NCBI GenBank assembly: GCA_035533475.1
Contig: DATLTS010000057.1
Coordinates: 1 to 64,000 of the forward strand
Length of the DNA stretch: 64,000 nucleotides
DNA from: Mycobacteriales bacterium
Lineage (GTDB): Bacteria > Actinomycetota > Actinomycetes > DATLTS01
Direction: 5' to 3'
The translations under genes were made by a program, and so were the position numbers. A model generated the notes under the pieces. It saw nothing but the letters and a program-made list of their open reading frames with translations. It ran no database searches and was not told the DNA's origin. Below are positions 53,705-62,869 of the stretch, in pieces; positions within the stretch are counted from its first letter, which is position 1; every line of letters starts with the position of its first letter.

Positions 53705-54022
53705 TCAGTGCCCCCGGGCGGAGACCCAGACCTGGCGCATCGGCCGGCGCTCGTCCGGTGTGGTTGCCCCCCAGACCCCGTCGCAATCTCCCGCGTCGAG
53801 CGCCGCGGCCAGGCAGGCTGCCCGGACCGGGCAGTTCTGGCAGATCATGAGCGCCGGGGCGGGGTCGTCGGCGGCGTTCGGGAAGAACATCTCCGGGTCG
53901 AGGGGCAGGCACAGGCCGCTGGCCCGCCACGCCGGGCTCGCGTAGCGCTGCTCGAGGGCGGCCCGGAACCTACGGTCGCGCCGGATCCGCCGGGACACCT
54001 CGCCGGTCAGGGTGGTGCTCAT
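53705..54022 (-). CDS. WhiB-family regulator
   Basis: 105 residues from the ATG at 54022. Cluster ligands C38, C61, C64 and C70 (ICQNCPVRAAC), then GVWGATTPDERR. An extra 35-residue basic N-terminus (RRIRRDRRFRAAL) distinguishes it from WhiB1. It overlaps the TraR/DksA-type gene by 4 nt (ATGA). Subclass not assigned; WhiB2/WhiD-like is possible. Confidence 0.88.
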   Translation of the reverse strand: MSTTLTGEVSRRIRRDRRFRAALEQRYASPAWRASGLCLPLDPEMFFPNAADDPAPALMICQNCPVRAACLAAALDAGDCDGVWGATTPDERRPMRQVWVSARGH

Positions 54023-54363
54023 CGGACCGCTTCGGACTGTTGCTGGCAGTGCACGCAACGCTCGGCCTCCGGACGTGCCTCGAGCCGCTCGTCGGGCAGC
54101 ACCGCCCGGCAGTCGACGCAGCTGCCGTAGGTGCCGGCCTCGACCCGGGCGAGCGCCGCCCGGACCGCGTGGGTCTGCCGGTCGACGACCTCGATGACGG
54201 CGTCTTCCCGGTCGGCGTCGGACATCCCGCTGCCGGAGTCCGCCGACTCCTGCTCGTGGCTCAGGTCGCCGTTGTCGCCGCGCTCGGCCTGAAGCGTGCG
54301 CGCCGAACCGTCGAGCTCGACGAGCAGCCGCTCGAGACGTTCCCGTACGACCTCGGTGTCCAC
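54019..54363 (-). CDS. TraR/DksA-family C4 zinc-finger protein
   Basis: 114 residues. A helical N-terminus (VVRERLERLLVELDGSARTLQ) with an acidic middle (DDREDAVIEVVDRQTHAV region) and a C-terminal zinc finger CVDC...CVHC. Such proteins bind the RNA polymerase secondary channel. Coupled to the downstream whiB gene, giving a two-gene transcription-control unit. Confidence 0.85.
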   Translation of the reverse strand: MDTEVVRERLERLLVELDGSARTLQAERGDNGDLSHEQESADSGSGMSDADREDAVIEVVDRQTHAVRAALARVEAGTYGSCVDCRAVLPDERLEARPEAERCVHCQQQSEAVR

Positions 54364-54491
54364 CCGGCTCCCTTCGACTTCCCGAACGGTGTCTATCGGT
54401 CCGGACGGCCCGCGGCAAGGGGCAATCCCACGGTCGAGGCCGTCAACCCGCGCTGGTGCGCCGCCACGTCCGATCGGAACCGGTCAGTAGC

Positions 54492-54971
54492 ATGCAACAC
54501 ATGGCCAAGGACGTCGAGACGGTGGAACGGGTCATCGCCGCCCCGCCGGAGCGGATCTTCGCGCTGGTCGCCGACCCCCGCCGGCACCGGGACATCGACG
54601 GGTCGGGGACGGTCCGCGAAGCGACCGACCTGCCCGAGCGGCTCGAACTCGGCGCGACATTCGGCATGGCCATGCGGCTCGGCCGGTCCTACTCGATGGT
54701 GAGCACCGTGATCGAGTTCGAGGACGGACGGCGAATCGCCTGGCAAAGCCGGCCACCGAGCGGGGTCACCAAGTACCTGTTCGGCGGCCGGATCTGGCGC
54801 TACGAGCTGGACCCGGTCGCTGGTGGCACGCGGGTGCGGGAGAGCTGGGACATCACGGAGGAGAAGTTCAAGCGGATCGTCCGCCCGTACCGCACCAAGA
54901 CCCGGGCGAACATGGTCGCGACCCTGGAACGGATCGATCGCCTGGTCACCGCGGAGCCGGCGACCGGCTGA
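54492..54971 (+). CDS. SRPBCC (polyketide cyclase/START-like) protein
   Basis: 159 residues from the ATG at 54492 (an ATG at 54501 is also possible). VERVIAAPPERIFALVADPRRHRDIDGSG, then WDITEEKFKRIVRP: a typical hydrophobic-pocket lipid-binding fold. Ligand unknown. Confidence 0.8.
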   Translation: MQHMAKDVETVERVIAAPPERIFALVADPRRHRDIDGSGTVREATDLPERLELGATFGMAMRLGRSYSMVSTVIEFEDGRRIAWQSRPPSGVTKYLFGGRIWRYELDPVAGGTRVRESWDITEEKFKRIVRPYRTKTRANMVATLERIDRLVTAEPATG

Positions 54972-55043
54972 CCCGGGGCGCGGAATGCGGCGGGTCGGCG
55001 CGGCGTTTTCCCGGCACCAGCAACGCTTCCCGAGGAGCCCGCA

Positions 55044-56000
55044 GTGCCCGCCGCCACCACCGACAACCTGCTCGTGCTCCCCCGCGTCACCGCGCCGCCC
55101 GGCGTGGACCGGCCGGTTGTCCGGGTGGTCACCGCCCCCACGTCGCTCGAAGGCGCCGGCTTCCAGGTCCGCCGCCCGTTCCCCGGCGTGGACCTTTCGT
55201 TGGCCGATCCATTCGTCCTGCTCGACCATCTCGGCGCGGTGGAATACGCGCCCGGAGAGGCGCGCGGCGCGCCCTGGCATCCGCACCGCGGCTTCGAGAC
55301 CGTCACCTACATCATCGACGGAGCCTTCGCCCATCGCGACTCCACCGGCGGTGGCGGGCTGATCGCCGACGGCGCCACCCAGTGGATGACCGCGGGCTCC
55401 GGCATCCTGCACGACGAGCTGCCGACCGAAGAGCTCGTCGCCAAGGGTGGCTTGTTCCACGGCGTGCAGCTGTGGGTGAACCTGCCGGCCAGTCAGAAGT
55501 GGTCGCCGCCGCGCTACCAGGACATCGGAGCGGACCGGGTCCGGCTGCTCGCCTCCGAGGACGGCGGTGCGCTGCTCCGACTGATCGCCGGCGAGCTGGA
55601 CGGGCACCGCGGTCCGGGGGTGACGGCCACCCCGATCAGCTACCTGCACGCGAGCCTCAGCCCCGGCGCCCGGCTGCGCGTGCCGTGGCGCCCGGACTTC
55701 AACGGGCTGGCCTACGTGCTGTCCGGCCAGGGCAGCGCGGGCGCCGACGAACGGCCGATCGTCGAAGGCCAGCTCGCGGTCTTCGGACCCGGCGACGCGC
55801 TGAGCATCCGGGCCGACGACGCCCAGGACGGTCGCAGCCCCCGGCTCGAGGTGCTCCTGCTCGGCGGGACCCCGCTACGCGAGCCGGTAGCCCGATACGG
55901 CCCGTTCGTGATGAACACCCGGGCGGAGATCATCCAGGCGATGGAGGACTTCCAAGCCGGCCGGATGGGGACCATCCCGGTCGCCCGGCTCGGCGACTGA
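55044..56000 (+). CDS. Pirin family protein
   Basis: 318 residues from GTG 55044, with GAGGAG upstream. The metal-binding cupin motif is PWHPHRGFETVTYI, with MTAGSGILHDE (second His and Glu). The C-terminal pirin domain has GLAYVLSGQGSAG. Bacterial pirins are linked to quercetinase activity or redox-sensing; the role here is unknown. Confidence 0.9.
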   Translation: MPAATTDNLLVLPRVTAPPGVDRPVVRVVTAPTSLEGAGFQVRRPFPGVDLSLADPFVLLDHLGAVEYAPGEARGAPWHPHRGFETVTYIIDGAFAHRDSTGGGGLIADGATQWMTAGSGILHDELPTEELVAKGGLFHGVQLWVNLPASQKWSPPRYQDIGADRVRLLASEDGGALLRLIAGELDGHRGPGVTATPISYLHASLSPGARLRVPWRPDFNGLAYVLSGQGSAGADERPIVEGQLAVFGPGDALSIRADDAQDGRSPRLEVLLLGGTPLREPVARYGPFVMNTRAEIIQAMEDFQAGRMGTIPVARLGD

Positions 56001-56001
56001 C

Positions 56002-56715
56002 TCAACTCGCGGCGAGTGGCTCGAGCAGCTGCGGACCGTTGTTCTTCACGTTGTTGACCTCGAACCCGACCGGGTAGGCCTCGAGGCGGCCCGGCACCGC
56101 CGGGACAAGCAGTTCCGCCACCGAACTGCCGGTTCGCTCGGGGTCCAGCCAGGCCGTCCAGCGGTCGCGGTCCACGGTTAGCGGCGCCCGGTCGTGGACC
56201 CGCCCCACGTCGTCAGGGGCGGAAGTGGTGAGGATCGTGCAGGTGACCAGCCACTCGCCGTCGTCGCCGGACCGCCAGAACTCGTACAACCCGGCCAGCG
56301 CGAGCAGCGACTCGCCGCGCGGCCGGATGAAGAACGGCTGCTTGCGCTCCCCCGGGCGGTCAGGGTCGTACCACTCGTAATAGCCGTCGGCTGGAAGCAG
56401 GCAGCGGCGGGACTCGAACGCGCGGCGGAATGCCGGCTTCTCGGCGACCGTTTCGGCCCGCGCGTTGATCAACCGGCTGCCGATCCCGGGGTCCTTCGCC
56501 CACGAGGGCACCAGGCCCCAACGCATCACGACGAGGCGCCGGGAGATCGGGCCGTCCGGTTCGTGGCGGGGCCGGCGGTCGACCACCGCATAGACCGGCT
56601 TGGTGGGGGCGACGTTGAAGTCCGGGTCCAGCGGCTCGTCGACCGCGTCGTCCTCGATCCCGAAAGCGGCGGCGAGGTCGGACACCGGGCGAGCCGACGC
56701 GTAACGACCGCACAC
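56002..56715 (-). CDS. SOS-response-associated peptidase (SRAP, YedK/HMCES type)
   Basis: 237 residues from GTG 56715, so that Cys2 follows the initiator (VCGRYA). This Cys forms a covalent adduct with abasic sites in single-stranded DNA after removal of Met. Also present are FNVAPTKPVYAVVD, MRWGLVPSWAKD, INARAETVAEKPAFR, RCLLPADGYYEW and VHDRAPLTVD (conserved Glu and His). Single-gene unit, next to aroA as in M. tuberculosis. Confidence 0.93.
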   Translation of the reverse strand: MCGRYASARPVSDLAAAFGIEDDAVDEPLDPDFNVAPTKPVYAVVDRRPRHEPDGPISRRLVVMRWGLVPSWAKDPGIGSRLINARAETVAEKPAFRRAFESRRCLLPADGYYEWYDPDRPGERKQPFFIRPRGESLLALAGLYEFWRSGDDGEWLVTCTILTTSAPDDVGRVHDRAPLTVDRDRWTAWLDPERTGSSVAELLVPAVPGRLEAYPVGFEVNNVKNNGPQLLEPLAAS

Positions 56716-56913
56716 GCCGCCCAGCCTAGGTAACCCGCCCCCCGCCGCGCTGCGCACCGCCCAGCCGAACGGGAGCGGAGACGAGCTGACCGACGGGTGC
56801 GGCGGGAGCGGGACCGATGACGGCAGCGGCCTGCGGCGCACGGTCGGACCTGCGGGTGGGCCCCAGACGATACGGGGCAGCGCCCCCCGCCCGCCGGATG
56901 GGACGATCGCCCC

Positions 56914-58233
56914 ATGCCCGGGTCCGAGCTCGCCCCGCCCTCGGTCGGTTCCGACTGGCCGGCGCCGACCGCGGAATCCCCGGTGGACGCCGAGATCCGG
57001 GTTCCAGGCTCCAAGTCCGCGACGAACCGTGCGCTCGTGCTGAGCGCGCTGGCGGCCGGCCGTTCCCGGCTGAACGCCCCCCTGCGCAGCCGCGACACCG
57101 AACTGATGGTGGCCGCCCTGCGCACACTCGGCGTCCCGGTCGCGGATGACGGCCCGGACTGGCTCGTCACCGGGTGCCCCGACCCGCTCGAGCCGCTCGG
57201 GTCGGACGTCGACGTCGGCAACGCCGGCACGGTCGCCCGCTTCGTTACGCCGGTGGCGGCGCTTGCCCGCGGCACGATCCGCGTCGACGGTGACCCCCGG
57301 ATGCGGGAGCGGCCGCTCGGCCCGCTGCTCGACGCGCTGACCGGGATCGGCGCCGACATCGACGACGGTGGCCGCGGGGCGCTTCCGGTCGTCGTGCGCG
57401 GCACCGGCCGGTTGGCCGGTGGGCCGGTTCGGATCGACACCGCCGCGTCCTCGCAGTTCGTGAGTGGGCTGCTCCTCGCCGCACCGCGCTTCCTGGCCGG
57501 CGTGGATGTCACCCATGACGGCGCCCGGCTACCGTCGCGCCCGCACCTTGCGATGACGGTGGCCATGCTCCGCGAGTTCGGTGCCGACGTCGAAGAGCCG
57601 GACCCGACCCGCTGGCGGGTCGCACCAGGCCGGCTCACCGGCCGGGACGTGCGGATCGAGCCCGACCTCTCCTCGGCCGCGCCGTTTCTCGCCGCGGCGC
57701 TCGCGACCGCCGGCACGGTCCGGCTCGCGGGCTGGCCGTCGGGCAGCACCCAGCCGGGGGCTCGGCTGCCGGAACTGCTCACCGCGATGGGCGCGACCTG
57801 CCGGGTCGAGGGCGGGGCGCTCATCGTGCGCGGCGGCGGCCGGATCGTCGGACTCGACGCCGACCTCGGCGACGTCAGCGAGTTGGCTCCGGTGCTCGCC
57901 GCGCTCGCGGCGCTCGCCGACACACCGAGCCGGCTACACGGCATCGGTCATTCGCGGGGCCAGGAGACCGACCGGATCGCCGCGCTGGCCGGCGAGCTCG
58001 GCGGGCTCGGCGCCGACGTCGCCGAGCTCGCGGACGGACTCGAGTTCCGCCCGGCCCGGCTGCACGGCGGCCGGTTCGCCACCTACGAGGACCACCGCCT
58101 GGCGATGGCGGCCGCGGTCCTCGGCCTCGTGGTCCCCGGCATCGAGGTCGAGAACATCGAGACCACCGGCAAGACACTCCCCGGCTTCGTCGGCTTGTGG
58201 TCCGCATTGCTCGGCACGGGCCCGGCGCGCTGA
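56914..58233 (+). CDS. aroA: 5-enolpyruvylshikimate-3-phosphate synthase
   Basis: 439 residues. Motifs: VPGSKSATNRALVLSALAAG (phosphoenolpyruvate and shikimate-phosphate binding), DVGNAGTVARFVTPVAAL (GNAGT), TAASSQFVSGLLL, and EDHRLAMAAAVLGL. It performs the sixth shikimate-pathway step. Upstream is 200 bp without a gene, and rsgA overlaps the 3' end. Confidence 0.95.
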   Translation: MPGSELAPPSVGSDWPAPTAESPVDAEIRVPGSKSATNRALVLSALAAGRSRLNAPLRSRDTELMVAALRTLGVPVADDGPDWLVTGCPDPLEPLGSDVDVGNAGTVARFVTPVAALARGTIRVDGDPRMRERPLGPLLDALTGIGADIDDGGRGALPVVVRGTGRLAGGPVRIDTAASSQFVSGLLLAAPRFLAGVDVTHDGARLPSRPHLAMTVAMLREFGADVEEPDPTRWRVAPGRLTGRDVRIEPDLSSAAPFLAAALATAGTVRLAGWPSGSTQPGARLPELLTAMGATCRVEGGALIVRGGGRIVGLDADLGDVSELAPVLAALAALADTPSRLHGIGHSRGQETDRIAALAGELGGLGADVAELADGLEFRPARLHGGRFATYEDHRLAMAAAVLGLVVPGIEVENIETTGKTLPGFVGLWSALLGTGPAR

Positions 58234-59219
58234 GTCCGCGCGAGCTCGACGAGGACGACGTCCGGGTCCGACCCGGGCGCAGCACCCGTCCGCGTTCCCG
58301 ACGCCGGCCGGAGCATGCGGGCGCCACACCGGCCCGGGTGATCGCCGTCGACCGCGGGCGCTACACCTGCCTGACCGCCGACGCGACCGAGGTGGTCGCC
58401 GTCGGCGCGCGTGAGCTCGGCCATCACGGGATCGTCGTCGGGGACGAGGTCGCTCTCGTCGGTGAGTTGTCCGGTGCCAACGACACCCTGGCCCGGATCA
58501 TCCGGGTCGAGCCCCGGGCGACTGTTCTGCGCCGTTCCGCCGACGACACCGATCCGGTCGAGCGGATCGTCGTCGCCAACGCCGACCAGCTGGGGATCGT
58601 CACGGCCCTCGCCGACCCGGAACCCAGGCCGGGGCTGATCGACCGCTGCCTGGTCGCCGCGGTGGATGCCGGTCTCCGGCCGCTCCTCGTCCTCACCAAG
58701 TCCGACCTGGCCTCGGCCGCGGATCTGCTCGCGATCTACCGGCCGGCCGCCGTGCCGGCCGTCATCCTCGGCCAGGGGGACGAGGGCCGCGGCCTCGCCG
58801 AGCTGCGGAGGCAACTGGCCGCGCGGACCACGGTCATGTTCGGCCACTCAGGGGTGGGCAAATCCACGCTGGTGAACGCGCTCGTCCCGGGTGCCGACCG
58901 GCGGATCGGGAGGGTGAACGTCGTCACCGGCCGCGGCCGGCATACCTCCTCATCCGCGGTGGCCCTGCCGTTGCCCGCCGGCGGCTGGGTCATCGACACC
59001 CCCGGCGTTCGGTCCCTCGGGCTCGGTCACATCGACCGCGATCGGCTGGTCGAGGCCTTCCCGGATCTCGCCCCGGGCCGAGCCGCCTGTCCCGGCGATT
59101 GCGACCACACCGATCCATCGACGTGCGGGCTGGATGCCTGGGTGACCGGAGGGCACGCTCACCCGGAGCGATTGCTCTCGCTCCGCAGGTTGTTGACCGC
59201 CCGCGACCCGGACGCGTGA
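58197..59219 (+). CDS. rsgA: Ribosome-small-subunit biogenesis GTPase RsgA
   Basis: 340 residues from GTG 58197, overlapping aroA by 37 nt. The alternative is a CTG at 58230 (CTGA overlap with the aroA stop), giving a protein starting at LSPRELDEDDVR, closer to the N-terminus of relatives. Circularly permuted G motifs: G4 LTKSDL, G1 GHSGVGKST, G3 DTPGVRSLGL, and a zinc site C...CDH...C. It matures 16S rRNA-containing subunits. Confidence 0.93.
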   Translation: MVRIARHGPGALSPRELDEDDVRVRPGRSTRPRSRRRPEHAGATPARVIAVDRGRYTCLTADATEVVAVGARELGHHGIVVGDEVALVGELSGANDTLARIIRVEPRATVLRRSADDTDPVERIVVANADQLGIVTALADPEPRPGLIDRCLVAAVDAGLRPLLVLTKSDLASAADLLAIYRPAAVPAVILGQGDEGRGLAELRRQLAARTTVMFGHSGVGKSTLVNALVPGADRRIGRVNVVTGRGRHTSSSAVALPLPAGGWVIDTPGVRSLGLGHIDRDRLVEAFPDLAPGRAACPGDCDHTDPSTCGLDAWVTGGHAHPERLLSLRRLLTARDPDA

Positions 59220-59295
59220 CGCACCCTCCCGGTCGGCTGTCACCGGTGGGCATGGTGGTCGGCTCCCGGCTCCCGGCGGGTCAGCCCGCGGCGGA

Positions 59296-60399
59296 TCAGC
59301 CCGCGGCGGCGCCCGCCGCGATCGTGTCGTCGATCTCGGCTCGGCGTGCGGAGAGCTCCCGGCGTTCAGCGTCGAGGGCCTCGGCGACGTTCTCGTCGTT
59401 GTTCATCAGGTCCTCGAGGTTGATCCCGGCCATGTCGAGGACGCCGAGGTCCGCGTAAGCCTTTTGCACGCGGTCGCCCCACAGGCCGATGTCCTTGACG
59501 CACGGAACGATCCGGCTGAAGAGCAACGACCGGAATGCCTGCTGCATCTCGGAGTTCTCCGTGTACTCGAGACACTCGGCGACGTCGAACCCGAAGTTCT
59601 CCCACACCTCCTGGGCGCGGAAGCGGCTCCGCATGAGGTAGCAGCCTTCGACGACGAAATCCTCGCGCTCGGCCAACTCGGCTCTGGTCAGTTCCTTGTA
59701 GTAGTCGCGCAAGGCGAGGCGCCCGAACGCGACGTGGCGAGCTTCGTCCTGCATGACGTAGGCCAGGATCTGCTTAGGCAGCTCGGTCTGCGCGATGTCC
59801 CGGAGCAGGCCGAACGCGGCCAGCGCGAGGCCCTCGATGAGAACCTGCATGCCGAGGTAGGGCATGTCCCAACGCGAATCGTCGAGGGTGTCCTTGAGCA
59901 GCGCCTCGAGGTAGGGATTGATTGGATAGAGCAATCCCACCTTCTCCTGAAGGAACCGCGCGTAGGTCTCCGCGTGTCGGGCCTCGTCCATCGTCTGGGT
60001 GGCCGCGTAGAACTTCGAGTCGAGGTCCGGGACCGACTCCACGATCCGGGCCGAGCAGATCATCGCGCCCTGCTCGCCGTGGAGGAACTGGCTGAACTGC
60101 CAGGACCCCAGGTGCTTGCCCAACTCGTCGCGGTCCGCCGGCCCGAGCTTGTTCCACTGCTCCGAGCCGTAGATCGGGCAGGTCTCCTCCGGCAGCCCCA
60201 GCGGCCTGGCCGGGTCGACCTCCAGCGACCAGTCAATGCGCTTGGTCGCGTCCCACTGCTTGTCCTTGCCCTTCTGGTAGAGCGCGAGCAGCCGCTCCCG
60301 CCCGTCGTCGTACTCCCAGCTGAACCGGGACGACCCGGCCGCTGCGATCTCGAGCCCCGGCGCGGCGACGGGAGTGGCATAGCGGTCGAAAGAGCTCAT
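59296..60399 (-). CDS. Ferritin-like diiron oxidoreductase-type protein
   Basis: 367 residues. A four-helix diiron site with Glu in FLHGEQGAM, ExxH in MDEARHAETYARF, Glu in VLIEGLALAA and ExxH in QDEARHVAFG. The N-terminal 50 residues (FSWEYDDGRERLLALYQ) precede the bundle. The family is conserved in actinobacteria but its oxidation substrate is unknown to me. The ATG overlaps the TetR gene stop by 4 nt. Confidence 0.85.
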   Translation of the reverse strand: MSSFDRYATPVAAPGLEIAAAGSSRFSWEYDDGRERLLALYQKGKDKQWDATKRIDWSLEVDPARPLGLPEETCPIYGSEQWNKLGPADRDELGKHLGSWQFSQFLHGEQGAMICSARIVESVPDLDSKFYAATQTMDEARHAETYARFLQEKVGLLYPINPYLEALLKDTLDDSRWDMPYLGMQVLIEGLALAAFGLLRDIAQTELPKQILAYVMQDEARHVAFGRLALRDYYKELTRAELAEREDFVVEGCYLMRSRFRAQEVWENFGFDVAECLEYTENSEMQQAFRSLLFSRIVPCVKDIGLWGDRVQKAYADLGVLDMAGINLEDLMNNDENVAEALDAERRELSARRAEIDDTIAAGAAAG

Positions 60400-60989
60400 G
60401 GATTTCTCCCGATCTGAGGGGCGAGCAGGGCCTCGACGAGACGCGCGACCCGACCGGCGACGGCGGATGCCGAGCCGTCCGCGTTGTCGCTGGGCAGGAC
60501 GAGGTAGGACACGGTCAGCCGGACCACGGTCTCGGCGGCGAGGGCAACGTCGGCCGCCGGAAGGTCCGGCCAGTGCTCGACGAGGTACCCGGCGATGCTG
60601 CGCCGGGCCAGCGCGAGGATCGGGGCGGCCCGGGTGGTGAGGAATGGGAGCAGACCGCCGGCGTCGTCGGTGAGCACCGCCTTGAGCAGCGGGTTGTCCG
60701 CCGCGCGGAGCAAGGTTCCCTCGACGGCCGCCGCCACGGCCGCGGCCGGACCACCCGGGTGTGTGTCGGCGAGCAGGGCCTCCGTGGCTGCGGTGAATTC
60801 GTCGGCCTCGCGGATCGCCAGCGCCTGGGCGAGCGCGTCCTTGGACCCGAACTCGTTATAGAGGGTCTGCCGGGAGACCCCTGCGACCCGGGCGACGTCG
60901 AGCATCCGGGTCCGCTCCCACCGCCCGGCGACCACGGCCGCGTAGGCGGCGTCGAGCAAGGCGCCGCGTGTGGAGGGCCCTGAGGTCAC
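60396..60989 (-). CDS. TetR-family repressor
   Basis: 197 residues from GTG 60989; a longer frame to 61043 overlaps the promoter. The HTH is LLDAAYAAVV...MLDVARVAGVSRQTLYNEFGSKDALAQAL. The C-terminal ligand domain is Ala-rich and helical. It is upstream of, and overlaps, the diiron gene and should control it. Confidence 0.88.
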   Translation of the reverse strand: MTSGPSTRGALLDAAYAAVVAGRWERTRMLDVARVAGVSRQTLYNEFGSKDALAQALAIREADEFTAATEALLADTHPGGPAAAVAAAVEGTLLRAADNPLLKAVLTDDAGGLLPFLTTRAAPILALARRSIAGYLVEHWPDLPAADVALAAETVVRLTVSYLVLPSDNADGSASAVAGRVARLVEALLAPQIGRNP

Positions 60990-60999
60990 CCCCGAAGTG

Positions 61000-61024
61000 T
61001 TTACACGAGAGCCCTCCGTGTCAA
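61000..61024. promoter_or_regulatory. TetR promoter-operator
   Basis: Imperfect inverted arms TTTACACG (61000-61007) and CGTGTCAA (61017-61024), one mismatch. On the minus strand the outer arms read TTGACA and TAAACA, 15 nt apart, so a TetR dimer would cover the promoter. Confidence 0.5.
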
Positions 61025-61057
61025 GGGTCGGGAAACCTGTCACTACGCTCGGTAGGC

Positions 61058-61867
61058 GTGAGTCGCCTCGAGCAGGACCTCGACCTTGCCCATGCCCTCG
61101 CCGACGAGGCGGACGAAATCACGCTGCGCCGGTTTCAGGCCGTCGATCTGCGGGTCGAGACCAAGCCCGATCTCACCCCGGTGAGCGACGCGGATCGTGC
61201 GGTCGAGGCGGCGCTCCGCCGCCGGCTGGAGAGCGAACGGCCGGCCGACGCCGTGCTCGGTGAGGAGTTCGGGTCCGCCCCCGGCACGGACGAGGAGCCG
61301 ACGCCGCGGCGGTGGATCGTCGATCCGGTCGACGGCACGAAGAACTTCGTTCGCGGCGTCCCGGTCTGGGCCACCCTGATCGCCCTCGAGGAGGAGGGTC
61401 GGATCGCCGCCGGGGTGGTCTCGGCCCCGGCGCTGGGCCGACGCTGGTGGGCCCATCGCGCCGGCGGCGCCTGGACCGGTCCGAACCGGGCCGGCGCCCG
61501 CCGGTGCGCGGTCTCCGCGGTAAGCGACCTGGCCGATGCCCACCTGTCCTACTCGAGCCTGGCCGGCTGGGCAGCACAAGGCCGGCTCGGCGCGTTCCTC
61601 GATCTGTCCGGCTCGGTCTGGCGGACCAGGGCCTTCGGTGATTTCTGGTCACACGTCCTGGTCGCCGAGGGCGCGGTGGACATCTCCTGCGAACCCGAGG
61701 TCGCGCTTTGGGACCTGGCTCCGCTCCAGGTGATCGTCGAGGAGGCTGGCGGCCGCTTCACCGACCTGCGTGGCGAGCCCCGTCCGGACGGCGGCAGCGT
61801 CGTCGTCACCAACGGCATCCTGCACGAGGTCACCCTCGCCCGGCTGGCCGGTTCTAACTCTCCATGA
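61058..61867 (+). CDS. hisN: Histidinol-phosphatase (inositol-monophosphatase family)
   Basis: 269 residues from GTG 61058. VLGEEFG, IVDPVDGTKNFVRGVPVW (metal-binding Asp residues) and EVALWDLAPLQVIVEEAGG. The FVRGVPVWATLIAL region fits actinobacterial HisN more than inositol monophosphatase. Role: dephosphorylates histidinol phosphate in histidine synthesis. Confidence 0.88.
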   Translation: MSRLEQDLDLAHALADEADEITLRRFQAVDLRVETKPDLTPVSDADRAVEAALRRRLESERPADAVLGEEFGSAPGTDEEPTPRRWIVDPVDGTKNFVRGVPVWATLIALEEEGRIAAGVVSAPALGRRWWAHRAGGAWTGPNRAGARRCAVSAVSDLADAHLSYSSLAGWAAQGRLGAFLDLSGSVWRTRAFGDFWSHVLVAEGAVDISCEPEVALWDLAPLQVIVEEAGGRFTDLRGEPRPDGGSVVVTNGILHEVTLARLAGSNSP

Positions 61868-62531
61868 TCACGCTCGAACCCCTCCCCCGCAAACGCTGAA
61901 GCACCGGAGACAGCCGGGGGACGAGGGCGAGCGCGGCGGCGTCGAAGAAGCAGTACCCGCCGGCCGCGCCGCTCGGTGGGTTCCCCACCGCGATCAGGCC
62001 GCTCGGGTCGTGGTGCGCCCAGGTCCACGCGCCGAGATGGGTCCCTAGCAGTTCGAGGTAGCTGACGACGAGGAAAGCGCCCGCGTAGACCAGTGGGGCG
62101 CGGCCATAGGCGAGAAAGGCAACCAGGCAGCCGAACCAGATCGCCCCGAGGACGTCGAGTCTCGACGAGGCGACCAGGCCCCACAGCGCATACCCGCCAC
62201 CGAGGCAGAGCACGGCCGGCACGATGACCCGGCGCCCGGCCCGGAACAGTGCCGAGCGACCGAGTGCGAGCGCAGCCAGATAGACCAGTCCGTGCCCGGG
62301 CGGGACGAACATCGGGATGTCGTGCAGCCGGTAGGTGTAGACGTGGAGCACTCCGGCGAAGGTGTATTCCACGACCGTCGCATAGCCGACGACGATCGCA
62401 ACCTGCGCCCTGGTGCGGGCCGGCTCCGACCGCAGGCAGCCGAGGAGCAACAGCCAGGTGCCGACGCCGAGCAGGCGCTGTTCGGTGAGGGTGGACACGG
62501 TGTCGAGACCAAGTACGACGGCCGCCCACAC
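61854..62531 (-). CDS. Multi-pass membrane protein of unknown function
   Basis: The open frame extends to an ATG at 62714, but its first 40 codons are Arg-rich and overlap another ORF. The first in-frame GTG after that ORF is at 62531, cutting the first helix; the true start is unresolved. At least seven helices follow, with YRLHDIPMFVPPGHGLVYLAAL and HHDPSGLIAVGNPPSGAAGGYC as conserved-looking loops. Convergent with hisN, overlapping it by 14 bp. Confidence 0.6.
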   Translation of the reverse strand: MWAAVVLGLDTVSTLTEQRLLGVGTWLLLLGCLRSEPARTRAQVAIVVGYATVVEYTFAGVLHVYTYRLHDIPMFVPPGHGLVYLAALALGRSALFRAGRRVIVPAVLCLGGGYALWGLVASSRLDVLGAIWFGCLVAFLAYGRAPLVYAGAFLVVSYLELLGTHLGAWTWAHHDPSGLIAVGNPPSGAAGGYCFFDAAALALVPRLSPVLQRLRGRGSSVIMES

Positions 62532-62601
62532 GACGACGATCCCGGGCAGACCCAGATCGCGACCGGAGGACCGACCCAGGGCGGCCAGCCCGCGGACCGA
62601 C

Positions 62602-62811
62602 CTAGTCGTTGACGCCCTGCACGATCGGGTATTGCAGGCATTGCGGACCGATCGGTGCGGCCGGTGACGAGTTGAGCCGCGAGGGGCACCGACCGTGATG
62701 GAACGAGGTGACACCGACCATGCCGATGAGCACGAGGACGACCGCGATCACGAAGGCGATCAGGCCGGCGACTATGGCCGCGCCGGACGCGGCCACCTGT
62801 TCTCGACGCAC
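62602..62811 (-). CDS. Small membrane protein with conserved Cys tail
   Basis: 69 residues: one membrane helix (GAAIVAGLIAFVIAVVLVLIGMV), then HHGRCPSRLNSSPAAPIGPQCLQYPIVQ with two Cys. It precedes, and may be coupled to, the multi-pass protein gene. No family recognised. Confidence 0.5.
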   Translation of the reverse strand: MRREQVAASGAAIVAGLIAFVIAVVLVLIGMVGVTSFHHGRCPSRLNSSPAAPIGPQCLQYPIVQGVND

Positions 62812-62830
62812 CAGCGCAGTCTAACGAACA

Positions 62831-62869
62831 CGGAGCGGGCCGCCTGGTTGCACCGGCCGGCCCGCTCCG
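62831..62869. terminator. Perfect GC hairpin in a divergent region
   Basis: CGGAGCGGGCCG (62831-62842) and CGGCCCGCTCCG (62858-62869) form a 12-bp stem with a 15-nt loop. Its position between divergent genes (62811 minus and 63055 plus) is odd for a terminator. Confidence 0.5.
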
